A DNA stretch of 64,000 nucleotides from an uncultured Aquimarina sp. (GTDB taxonomy: Bacteria; Bacteroidota; Bacteroidia; Flavobacteriales; Flavobacteriaceae): NCBI GenBank assembly GCA_937958985.1, contig CALGLV010000006.1, positions 206,563 through 270,562 of the forward strand, given 5' to 3'. The notes beneath the pieces were generated by a model. It made no database searches and had not been told where the DNA came from. It saw only the letters and a list, made by a program, of their open reading frames with translations. Each line of letters begins with the position of its first letter. The first letter of the stretch is position 1. Positions 38,828 to 46,633 of this stretch are shown one piece after another. The position numbers and the translations under genes were made by a program.

Positions 38828-39376
38828 TTACAATTGAGACACAAATGAGTTATCCTCATATGTTCTCTTTAAATTTGCTAACTGGCTAGCCACACTAGCA
38901 TTGTACTGCAAATCTCCTACACGTAGTACAAAACCACCTATAATACTTTCATCAACTACACTCTTTAAAGATGCCTCCTTACCTGTTAACGCTTTTACTT
39001 TTTCTAAAACCTGAGCTTCTAATTCAGCATTCAGAGGAACTGCCGTAGTAACTACCGCTATTTGCGCACCTTCGTCTTGCTTATACAAAGCTATGAAACT
39101 TTCAGCAACGTTAGGCAAAACGTTCACACGTTTATTATCTACCAAAGCATCAAACAATCCTTCAACAATAGCGTTTGAATTTGCAAACACTGCTTTTAAG
39201 GATGATTTTTTAATTTCAGATTTAACTAAAGGAGAATTTAACAAATCCTTTAAGTCTTTACTACTAGCTACCGTATCTTTAATTTGTTGCATTGCTGCAA
39301 AAATAACATCAGTAGTATTTTGTTCTTTAGCTAATGCTAAAATGGCCTTGGCGTATCTTACAGCTGCTCTACTCAT
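38828..39376 (-). CDS. atpH: ATP synthase F1 delta subunit
   Basis: The 182-residue protein has AVRYAKAILALAKEQ, the conserved delta N-terminal helix, and ESIIGGFVLRVGDLQYNASVASQLANLKR at the C-terminus. It is the stator connector between F1 and the b subunit. It lies 8 bp after atpF and before a 101 bp hairpin-bearing spacer. Confidence 0.96.
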   Translation of the reverse strand: MSRAAVRYAKAILALAKEQNTTDVIFAAMQQIKDTVASSKDLKDLLNSPLVKSEIKKSSLKAVFANSNAIVEGLFDALVDNKRVNVLPNVAESFIALYKQDEGAQIAVVTTAVPLNAELEAQVLEKVKALTGKEASLKSVVDESIIGGFVLRVGDLQYNASVASQLANLKRTYEDNSFVSQL

Positions 39377-39384
39377 TATATAGA

Positions 39385-39882
39385 TTAGTTTAAAGTTACG
39401 TCTTTTAACATTGTAGACACTAACGCTAGCTGCTTGTTTTTATCAGCCAATTCTGTTTTCATTACTTTCTCAGCAATTTCTAACGAAATACCAGCTACTT
39501 GATTTTTAAGATCTACAATAGCCGATTTCTTTTCAGCAACAATAGCTTCTTGAGCTTGTCTAATCACTTTATCAGCTTCAGCTTGCGCTTCTTCTTTAGC
39601 AGATGAAATCATTGTTGATTTCATTTCACGAGCCTCTTTTAACATCGTATCACGTTCGGCACGAGCCTCATTTAAAATACGTTCGTTTTCAGCATTTAAG
39701 TTTTGCAACTCTTTTTTTGCGTTTTCTGCAGCATCAAGAGCTTCTTTAATACCTTCTTCTCTAGAATTTAAACTATCTAAAATAGGCTTCCAAGCAAATT
39801 TTCTCATTAGTACAATCAATACTAACAAAATAATAGCTTGAATGATAAATAAGCCTGGTGAAAAATCGTGTAATAAATTCAT
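39385..39882 (-). CDS. atpF: ATP synthase F0 b subunit
   Basis: The 165-residue protein has one N-terminal membrane helix (about 9-26, FSPGLFIIQAIILLVLIVLM) and then a long charged coiled coil (SREEGIKEALDAAENAKKELQNLNAENERILNEA), the peripheral stalk. It is preceded by an 87 bp spacer that contains a strong hairpin and a palindrome after atpE. Confidence 0.96.
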   Translation of the reverse strand: MNLLHDFSPGLFIIQAIILLVLIVLMRKFAWKPILDSLNSREEGIKEALDAAENAKKELQNLNAENERILNEARAERDTMLKEAREMKSTMISSAKEEAQAEADKVIRQAQEAIVAEKKSAIVDLKNQVAGISLEIAEKVMKTELADKNKQLALVSTMLKDVTLN

Positions 39883-39908
39883 TTTTAAAAATTTATTGTT
39901 TTGTTTTA

Positions 39909-39958
39909 ATTACTTTTTAAAAAGTAATCCTGTAGCCAACCGCTACAGGAAATTACTT
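39909..39958 (-). terminator. Attenuator-like structure between atpE and atpF
   Basis: On the transcribed strand an arm AAGTAAT, a perfect 8 bp stem (CCTGTAGC/GCTACAGG with a 5-base loop) and a second arm ATTACTT form an extended hairpin, followed by a T5 run. The second arm can instead pair with a downstream AAGTAAT, because 39909-39928 is a perfect 20 bp palindrome. The two pairings exclude each other. The hairpin starts 11 bp after the atpE stop, so it may cause partial termination or protect the 3' end of atpE mRNA. Confidence 0.6.
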
Positions 39959-39969
39959 AACTTTTAAGA

Positions 39970-40164
39970 TTACTTTCCTAAGATTAATGCACCAAATGCA
40001 AGACCTTCTAAAAGTGCTCCAATAATAATCATAGCAGTTTGGATTTTACCAGCTGCTTCAGGTTGACGAGCGATAGCTTCCATTGCTGATCCACCAATCT
40101 TACCTAATCCTAATCCACCACCGATTACGATTAAACCTGCTCCTACTAAATTTGGAATAGTCAT
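39970..40164 (-). CDS. atpE: ATP synthase F0 c subunit
   Basis: The 64-residue hairpin protein has two membrane helices with GGGLGLGKIGGSAMEAIARQPEA forming helix 1 and the polar loop, and helix 2 with the ion-binding Glu53 in ALLEGLAFGA. The residue after Glu53 is Gly, without the Ser/Thr of sodium-type rings, so a proton-binding ring is likely. Many copies per complex are needed, which fits the hairpin directly downstream. Confidence 0.97.
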   Translation of the reverse strand: MTIPNLVGAGLIVIGGGLGLGKIGGSAMEAIARQPEAAGKIQTAMIIIGALLEGLAFGALILGK

Positions 40165-40211
40165 ACTAAAATAATTTATAAATAATTAAACAAATTCTCT
40201 TTTATACTTTC

Positions 40212-41366
40212 TTAATGATGGTCATGTTCTTCTACAGCCATCCCAATAAATAATGATGATAACATTGTAAAAATAAACGCTTGTAAAAACGCCACCAACA
40301 ACTCTATTAACGAGATAAACAATGTCAACAAAAACGAAACTCCAAAACTACCCGGAACTCCTAAAGCTTCCCTAGCCGTATAAGTAACCGCTATAAGCCC
40401 CATAACCACAGCATGACCCGCAGTAATATTTGCAAATAAACGAATTAATAAAGAAAATGGCTTTGTAAACATTCCTAGAATTTCAATAGGCATCAAAACA
40501 ATTTTCATTGGAACAGGAACTCCTGGCATCCAAAAAATATGTTTCCAATAATCTTTACTTGCTGTAAATGTGGTAATTAAAAAAGTAAACAATGCTAAAC
40601 ATACTGTAACAGCTATATTACCCGTAACATTAAAACCAAATGGCGTTAAACCTAATAAATTTAAAATCCAGATAAAGAAAAACACAGTTAACAAGAACCC
40701 CATGTATTTTCTATATTTCTTTTCTCCAATATTTGGCCTAGCAATTTCATCTCTTACATAAATCACTAATGGCTCTAACACTCTTCCAAAACCAGTCGGA
40801 ATAGCTCCTTTTTTATAACCTCTTGCCAAACTACTAAAGCCTAATAACATCAATAAAGATGCTACTAGCATTCCTAATACACTTTTGGTAATAGAAAAAT
40901 CAAGAACCTTGTGAGCTGCTACAGGGTGGTGTTCTGCATCTAAAACTACAGAAGCAACTCCTGATTCTAGTTCATATATTTTACTATGATACTTTGCTAA
41001 TTTTACACCATTAACATCCACCACATGTGTACCATCATCATTATGATGAAATTTTGAAGATAAAAAAGTCCTTAAACCCTTACTTGTCCATACAATTACC
41101 GGCAAAGAAAAACCAACATGATGACGTGGCTCTGTTCCGTACGAAAACAAATGAAAATCGTGAGAATCTGCTAAGTGATGTTTCGAATAGGCGTCAATTT
41201 CAGATCTTGACTCTACAGCACCCTCATGAGATGTAGAAGAATGACCCTCTATTTCTTCGTGCTGCGCAACCTTTTCAAGGCTTGCAGTGTTTGAAAATAT
41301 TAAGGTACTTACTAAAGAAAATACTAACGTAAATAAATACTTCTTAAATTGTTGTGCAATCATCAT
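40212..41366 (-). CDS. atpB: ATP synthase F0 a subunit with secreted N-terminal extension
   Basis: The 384-residue protein is longer than the usual ~270 because of an N-terminal signal-like helix (KKYLFTLVFSLVSTLIFSNT) and a His-rich periplasmic stretch (HEEIEGHSSTSHEG, SKHHLADSHDFHLF). The C-terminal half has five helices with the essential Arg in LLIRLFANITAGHAVVMG. Extended a subunits are characteristic of Bacteroidota. It ends in EEHDHH. A promoter-like element lies in the 102 bp spacer upstream. Confidence 0.96.
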   Translation of the reverse strand: MMIAQQFKKYLFTLVFSLVSTLIFSNTASLEKVAQHEEIEGHSSTSHEGAVESRSEIDAYSKHHLADSHDFHLFSYGTEPRHHVGFSLPVIVWTSKGLRTFLSSKFHHNDDGTHVVDVNGVKLAKYHSKIYELESGVASVVLDAEHHPVAAHKVLDFSITKSVLGMLVASLLMLLGFSSLARGYKKGAIPTGFGRVLEPLVIYVRDEIARPNIGEKKYRKYMGFLLTVFFFIWILNLLGLTPFGFNVTGNIAVTVCLALFTFLITTFTASKDYWKHIFWMPGVPVPMKIVLMPIEILGMFTKPFSLLIRLFANITAGHAVVMGLIAVTYTAREALGVPGSFGVSFLLTLFISLIELLVAFLQAFIFTMLSSLFIGMAVEEHDHH

Positions 41367-41405
41367 ACAAATTTAGTAATGCAATATATGCTGTAAATTT
41401 TGGTG

Positions 41406-41413
41406 CAAAACTA
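41406..41413 (-). promoter_or_regulatory. Candidate internal promoter for atpB
   Basis: TAGTTTTG on the minus strand fits TANNTTTG, with a TTAG 22 bp upstream as a weak -33. It lies 39 bp before the atpB ATG. This could uncouple atpBEFHAG from the porW-bactofilin genes. Confidence 0.4.
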
Positions 41414-41468
41414 CGTATTTAATTCATAATTCACACTAAGATGATGTTTTTTTTCGCCTATAGTATAT

Positions 41469-41864
41469 TTACTTTATTTCGGAATCTTTTTTTGGCGGAT
41501 CGATATTTATAAGTGGCACTATTTTAGCCAACAAAAACAATAAGTAAGCAAAATACATACCTAGCAGCACATACTTTACTATAGGTTCTTCGCTAATTTC
41601 TAAGGAGTACTCATTTATAAAAACAGCTAAGAAAACCATTTTCAACAATAAAAAACCTAGCACAACAAAACCAACGATGCTAAAAAAGTTTTTTGAGACA
41701 AAATCTGTAACCAAAAAAATCAACAAAGAGACCCCGCCTAACAAAAGGTGCTGATACAAAACAGGCACTTCGTTTGAAATACCGAAAAAAGGTAGGAAAA
41801 TCCACTTATGGACTGAAAATAACACCGCCACAAACGCAACGATTTGTAATATATTTTTAATCAA
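41469..41864 (-). CDS. Four-helix membrane protein in the ATP synthase locus (DUF6168-like)
   Basis: The 131-residue protein has four hydrophobic helices (about 5-22, 40-58, 62-84 and 100-120) and a charged tail (NIDPPKKDSEIK). It occupies the place of AtpI between atpZ and atpB. I recall DUF6168 proteins here in other flavobacteria, but this is from memory. It may help c-ring assembly, like AtpI; the sequence does not prove it. Confidence 0.75.
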   Translation of the reverse strand: MIKNILQIVAFVAVLFSVHKWIFLPFFGISNEVPVLYQHLLLGGVSLLIFLVTDFVSKNFFSIVGFVVLGFLLLKMVFLAVFINEYSLEISEEPIVKYVLLGMYFAYLLFLLAKIVPLINIDPPKKDSEIK

Positions 41865-41866
41865 AA

Positions 41867-42079
41867 TTATTTGTTTGAAAATTTAGTAACCTGAACAATA
41901 ACACCCGTAATTGATAAAAAAACAGCTATTAAAGTTACCCACTTGGCATAAAATGGTTCTGAGATATCGTATTTAACATCCAACCACTCACCCAACAAAG
42001 AACCTAAATAAATAGTAGCTCCCATTTGAATGGCTATTCCTGAAAAAACAGCGAAGTTTTTAAGCTGATTTTTCGCCAT
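41867..42079 (-). CDS. atpZ: AtpZ/AtpI family protein
   Basis: The 70-residue protein has two membrane helices (about 11-29 and 44-66) joined by a short loop GEWLDVKYDISEPFYAKW. Together with its position ahead of the F0 genes this identifies an AtpZ-like accessory protein, thought to aid ATP synthase assembly or magnesium handling. Its start lies 20 bp inside the bactofilin gene, so translation is likely coupled. Confidence 0.88.
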   Translation of the reverse strand: MAKNQLKNFAVFSGIAIQMGATIYLGSLLGEWLDVKYDISEPFYAKWVTLIAVFLSITGVIVQVTKFSNK

Positions 42080-42464
42080 TACGTGATTTATTAATCGACT
42101 TTACGCTTCCCTTCATATTACAGGTAGCATTGAATGAGGCACCTGGCTCTACAGCCAATTTACCAATTAAGACTTCACCTTCAATTTTTGCCGTGGACTT
42201 TAATGTTAATGTACCTGCAACATCTAATTTCCCAGAAAATTCTCCTTCAAAATCTGCATTATCACAAACTAAAGTACCTTTTATTCTTCCTGACTCACCA
42301 ACAACTACACGCCCGTCAGTTTTCACATTTCCTTCAACCACACCTTCAATACGAAAACCTCCCTTGGAAATAATATCTCCAACAATTTTAGTTCCCTCAG
42401 AAATTTTATTTTGATTTTTAGAATAATCTATAGTTTCCTTTGGCTTTTTACTGTCATTAAACAT
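42060..42464 (-). CDS. Bactofilin family protein
   Basis: The 134-residue protein has the bactofilin core: ISEGTKIVGDIISKGGFRIEGVVEGNVKTDGRVVVGESGRIKGTLVCDNADFEGEFSGKLDVAGTLTLKSTAKIEGEVLIGKLAVEPGASF, a right-handed beta-helix of short repeats, with flexible tails. It polymerises into cytoskeletal filaments linked to cell shape and envelope. It lies 27 bp after the PorW/SprE gene and overlaps atpZ by 20 bp. Confidence 0.93.
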   Translation of the reverse strand: MFNDSKKPKETIDYSKNQNKISEGTKIVGDIISKGGFRIEGVVEGNVKTDGRVVVGESGRIKGTLVCDNADFEGEFSGKLDVAGTLTLKSTAKIEGEVLIGKLAVEPGASFNATCNMKGSVKSINKSRNGEKSA

Positions 42465-42491
42465 GGTGTGTACGGGGTTATTTATATTGGA

Positions 42492-45182
42492 TTAATAAAT
42501 TGAATCTAAGTTTTGCGTGTAGTACGCATATTTTTTTCTTAATTGAATCACCTTATAGTTTGCCGAAGAAACTTTGACTGCTTTACGTGGTAAATACCAA
42601 TCATTCTCAACGTCCGTAACTATTGAATTCATACTTCTTGCTTGTTGCTTTCCTTTTAAACCGTGAATTACTAAGAATATAGTATCCTGAGTATAAAAAT
42701 CTAACGAAGTATTAAGATAATTAAAATTACGCTTTTTTATTAAGGTATCCAACTTGGACTTTGCGCTACTCGCTTCTTTCTTGCTGGAAACCGAATAATC
42801 GTACACAAGTTTATATTTTTTCACTCCCGAAGTATCTGTTTCAAATTGCAATCCTTTTAAATAAGGCATTGAACTTTTTATTAGCGATTCGGCCTTAGCT
42901 CCTTCTTCGGACTGCGGATACGTTAGTGCTATGTAATTCAACAAATCACTCATTTCCGACACTCCTTTTACTTTTCCTAGAGTATACGCTTTTAACAACT
43001 GAAATTTTGCTACAATAGGATCTCCTTTAAGCTTGTCGATTTGCGTATTCAAACGCTGCAAAACAGTATTATAATCTTGCTTTTCATATGACTTATAAAT
43101 TGACGCATATACTTTATCAACATCCGATGCTTCTTCTTTTGATACTCCGAGTGGATTTTTTACAATTTGAGCATATCTTGAATTGGGATGATTTTTAAGA
43201 ATATCTTTTCTGATTTTTTCTTCTCTAAAACTATTCCCGTTAGATTGGTAAATTTTAAATAAATTATACTTAGAAGGCATTACGTATTTATCATCAGGAT
43301 TGTTTTGTAATAGCGCCTCAAATTTACTCGATGCCCTATCGTATTCCTTTAACTGTTCCTTATAAATAGTTCCTAATTGAAAGTACGCCTCGTTACGTTC
43401 GATTTTCAAACTATCTAATACTTTCGGTTCTGTTGGGATTTTTTCAACATAAACCGCTGGGTCAAACAATGGATCTTTCTCTATATCATAATCTGCAGCA
43501 ACTTCTTCTTCTTCACTTTCATTAATCGACACTTTTGCTAAACTAGCAACCTTCCAATAATCGCCTAATTGACGTTTTCCAAAAACACGCTCAAATTGCA
43601 AAGCACCACTTGCTAAAGCAATTGGATTGTAAAAATAAAACACTCCATTCGATTCTTGCTTATCAACGCCAAAAGCACCAACCTCAAAACCTCCCGATTG
43701 CTGAAGCGATAATGCTTTTTTACTTTTTTGCTTTTTCAATTTTTCAATAGCCTTCAATTTTATACTGTCGGTGTATTTTTCATAATAAGCTAATTGATCT
43801 TCTTTTGACAAAGCTGCAATTTGTAAAATACTATCCGTAGTTTTTGAAATCATTTCATATTTCAAAACCTTATCTAAATTATCGCGCTTTTTCTGAATAA
43901 CACGCTTTCTTTTACTGTTAACATCTAGTAAATTTAAAGTACTATCCATGTATTTTCCTGCAATATTATAATCTCCTCTGTTAAAATTTATTCTACTTAA
44001 AGTTTCGTGACTTAATGAATTTAAGTAATCATCATTGCTTTTAACGTTTAACGACTTTTTGTAAAATTCTTCAGCCACAGCTAATGAATCGTTTCCGAAA
44101 AAGAATATTGCTTTTTCATAATATATTTTATCTAAAAAAGGTCTGTTTTCCCAATTCTTCTCTAGTTTATTTAAAATTTCCAGAAAAGCTATTTGGTCAT
44201 TAGATTCTATTTCTAAATTTCTAGCTTTAGCTAAATATGCGTTTATCAAATATTCCCTTGGCGTTCGTCTATTAAGTTTAATTATTTTATCGAACTCCAT
44301 ATTGGCACTATCGCGTTCTCGTACCCTATTGTATAATTGCCCTAAAATATAATGGTACCGTCCTTTTTGCTCATTATCATTAGTATACGCTATAGCAAGT
44401 TTCATGGGAGAAATAGCACTATCCTTATGTTTTAAATTCACATAAGCTTGTGCTAGCATAGCCGAAGCATCGGAAAGCACTATCTTATCAACATCTAGTG
44501 TTTTATGAAGCTTTCTTTTAACCGAACCTTTATCATCAAATACGCGTACTTGCTTTTCATCTCCTTCTTTATAAACAAAAGCTTCTTCTGTTTTAGTCAA
44601 ATTAACTTCTTTCAACAATTCCGGAAGAACATCTTTTAAACCCCTAATAGCAGCTTCTTCGTTCTCTAACCTTATAAAGGTTTTAGCCTTCCAAATTTTA
44701 GCTTTATTGATACTATTCGATGTCGGATAGTTAGAAAGAATATAATTAAAAGCCTCTAAAGCCTGCACAAAACGCTGATCAAAATACCTCGACTTCCCCA
44801 ATAACATAAAGGCTTCATCGGTTTGAAAATTGCGTTCACGACCTTTAATATTCATGGAGTGCCGCTGAATTGCTTTTGCAGCTTTTTCTTCTGCACGTAA
44901 AAAATCAGGATTTCCATCTTCACTTTCCAAATACACCTCGTCTCTAATTTCCAATCGCTCAATAGGTAACTGTTTCCAATAGTTATCCTCATAACTTTCA
45001 ATTAAAGCCTGCCTACCCTCGGTAAAAGAAACACCACCATTATATAGCGTGTTGTACTTTGTGGTCATGGCATGCCAATTCCTATTAATAAACTTGTCTT
45101 TTTTACGAGAACAAGCTACTAATATTATTAATGCCACAACACTAGTTGCAACTTTGAACGCTAGGTTTCTTTTCAATTTCAA
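42492..45182 (-). CDS. porW: Type IX secretion system lipoprotein PorW/SprE (TPR)
   Basis: The 896-residue protein has a lipoprotein signal (VVALIILVACSRKKD, Cys24) and then many TPR-like helical repeats. The opening segment FINRNWHAMTTKYNTLYNGGVSFTEGRQALIESYEDNYWKQLPIE matches my memory of the PorW/SprE family needed for T9SS secretion and gliding. It links the PorKLN/PorM machinery to the outer-membrane translocon in model species. The presence of T9SS cargo (the GH11 enzymes) in this window supports the assignment. Confidence 0.88.
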   Translation of the reverse strand: MKLKRNLAFKVATSVVALIILVACSRKKDKFINRNWHAMTTKYNTLYNGGVSFTEGRQALIESYEDNYWKQLPIERLEIRDEVYLESEDGNPDFLRAEEKAAKAIQRHSMNIKGRERNFQTDEAFMLLGKSRYFDQRFVQALEAFNYILSNYPTSNSINKAKIWKAKTFIRLENEEAAIRGLKDVLPELLKEVNLTKTEEAFVYKEGDEKQVRVFDDKGSVKRKLHKTLDVDKIVLSDASAMLAQAYVNLKHKDSAISPMKLAIAYTNDNEQKGRYHYILGQLYNRVRERDSANMEFDKIIKLNRRTPREYLINAYLAKARNLEIESNDQIAFLEILNKLEKNWENRPFLDKIYYEKAIFFFGNDSLAVAEEFYKKSLNVKSNDDYLNSLSHETLSRINFNRGDYNIAGKYMDSTLNLLDVNSKRKRVIQKKRDNLDKVLKYEMISKTTDSILQIAALSKEDQLAYYEKYTDSIKLKAIEKLKKQKSKKALSLQQSGGFEVGAFGVDKQESNGVFYFYNPIALASGALQFERVFGKRQLGDYWKVASLAKVSINESEEEEVAADYDIEKDPLFDPAVYVEKIPTEPKVLDSLKIERNEAYFQLGTIYKEQLKEYDRASSKFEALLQNNPDDKYVMPSKYNLFKIYQSNGNSFREEKIRKDILKNHPNSRYAQIVKNPLGVSKEEASDVDKVYASIYKSYEKQDYNTVLQRLNTQIDKLKGDPIVAKFQLLKAYTLGKVKGVSEMSDLLNYIALTYPQSEEGAKAESLIKSSMPYLKGLQFETDTSGVKKYKLVYDYSVSSKKEASSAKSKLDTLIKKRNFNYLNTSLDFYTQDTIFLVIHGLKGKQQARSMNSIVTDVENDWYLPRKAVKVSSANYKVIQLRKKYAYYTQNLDSIY

Positions 45183-45359
45183 AATTTTATTTTTTACTAA
45201 CTATTGTAAAATATGTTATTTCGGTTTACTCTCACTCTTATAAACGAAACAATAGCTGTAAAAATACATTTTTTTTAAAAAACGAAATCCCCTAACCAAT
45301 AAAACGAAATTTTTAAGTATTTAATAGCTAGATTTCGGAACAAAAAAAACTGCAATTAG

Positions 45360-45367
45360 TACTTTTG
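45360..45367 (+). promoter_or_regulatory. Candidate -7 element for the PaaE-like reductase
   Basis: TACTTTTG fits TANNTTTG and lies 15 bp before the ATG at 45383. The -33 region is weak. Confidence 0.4.
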
Positions 45368-45382
45368 TAAAAAAATATAAAG

Positions 45383-46441
45383 ATGTCTCAATTTACTCCT
45401 TTAACGATAAAAGATATTATTCAAGAAACACCCTCTTCTGTTTCTTTAGTTTTCGACATCCCTGCAAATAAAAAAAATGACTTTAGTTTTGTTGCTGGTC
45501 AATTTTTAACTTTGAAAGCCGTTATTAATAACAAAGAAGTTCGAAGAGCTTATTCTATAAGTAGTCATCCCAGCGCTCCACAGATACAGATTAGCGTAAA
45601 AAAGATTGCAGGCGGTCAGTTTTCAACTTTCGCAAATGAATCTTTAAAAGCAGGAGATACTATTGATGTTATGATTCCTGAAGGAAAATTTCAATTACAC
45701 CCTAACGGAGAAAAGCAAAAAAACTATTTAGCATTTGCAGCAGGAAGTGGCATCACCCCTATAATGTCTATGATAAAAACGGTACTTTCAGAAGAGCCTA
45801 ATAGTAAATTTGTTTTAGTATATGGTAATAAAAACACTGAAGAAACAATGTTTTTTAAAGAACTATTATCTCTTCAAGCAAAAAACCCTGAAAGGCTATT
45901 TCTTGAATTTGTAAATAGTAGAGAAAATACCGAAGGGTCGACTTTTGGACGCATTGAAGAAAGTACGGTAAATTTTATTTTGAAAAATAAATTTAGTCAT
46001 ATCAATTTTGAAGCATATTATTTATGTGGACCCGAAGGAATGATTGAAACTGTAAGCACTGTTTTAAGCGAAAATGGCGCTTCAAAAGATAGTATTAACT
46101 ATGAATTATTTAGCAGCGCTTCTACCGCAAGTTCATCACCTTCTGAAAATACAGCTACTGGTTCATCAACTATTACTATTACCGTTGATGATGAAGAATT
46201 TAATATTGTTGCCGACAAACAAAAAACATTACTCGATGCTGTTTTAGAACAAGATATTGATGCTCCTTACTCTTGCAAAGGTGGTGTTTGTTGCTCTTGT
46301 ATTTGTAGAGTTACCGAAGGCGAAGTTGATATGCCTGTAAACAATTTATTAACCGATTCAGAAGTAGCAGAAGGTTTAGTTTTGGCTTGCCAAGCGTATG
46401 CAAAAAGTGATGTTTTAGCTATTGACTTTGATGATGCTTAA
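45383..46441 (+). CDS. PaaE-like ferredoxin-NAD(P) reductase with C-terminal 2Fe-2S domain
   Basis: The 352-residue protein has an FAD domain (RRAYSISSHPSAPQ, FAD-binding RxYS), an NAD(P) domain (FAAGSGITPIMSMIKTVL, FVLVYGNKNTEETMFFKEL) and a C-terminal plant-type ferredoxin (PYSCKGGVCCSCICRVTEGEVDM, four cluster cysteines). The layout is that of the ring-1,2-phenylacetyl-CoA epoxidase reductase PaaE and related enzymes. No paaABCD genes lie near; it may supply electrons to another oxygenase or desaturase. A terminator follows. Confidence 0.92.
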   Translation: MSQFTPLTIKDIIQETPSSVSLVFDIPANKKNDFSFVAGQFLTLKAVINNKEVRRAYSISSHPSAPQIQISVKKIAGGQFSTFANESLKAGDTIDVMIPEGKFQLHPNGEKQKNYLAFAAGSGITPIMSMIKTVLSEEPNSKFVLVYGNKNTEETMFFKELLSLQAKNPERLFLEFVNSRENTEGSTFGRIEESTVNFILKNKFSHINFEAYYLCGPEGMIETVSTVLSENGASKDSINYELFSSASTASSSPSENTATGSSTITITVDDEEFNIVADKQKTLLDAVLEQDIDAPYSCKGGVCCSCICRVTEGEVDMPVNNLLTDSEVAEGLVLACQAYAKSDVLAIDFDDA

Positions 46442-46461
46442 AACAGCTATTGGGTTAAAAT

Positions 46462-46490
46462 AAAAAAGGTATGTAAAACATACCTTTTTT
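46462..46490 (+). terminator. Rho-independent terminator
   Basis: AAAAAAGGTATGT and ACATACCTTTTTT form a perfect 13 bp stem with a 3-base loop, ending in six T, 20 bp after the reductase stop. Confidence 0.9.
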
Positions 46491-46633
46491 GCCCCAAATC
46501 TACCATGAACTTAACCTACTTATGTTATGGTATTGTAAATATACTACATACTTACAATCCTTTTAAAAAAATTAGATTAAATACCTAGATATTAGTTTAA
46601 CTACATTTAAAATATAGTTTATTCCATAAAAAT

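Noticed and set aside
42130-42414. Plus-strand ORFs of 94 and 79 aa opposite bactofilin
   Set aside because: Shadows of a repetitive beta-helix gene with biased composition.
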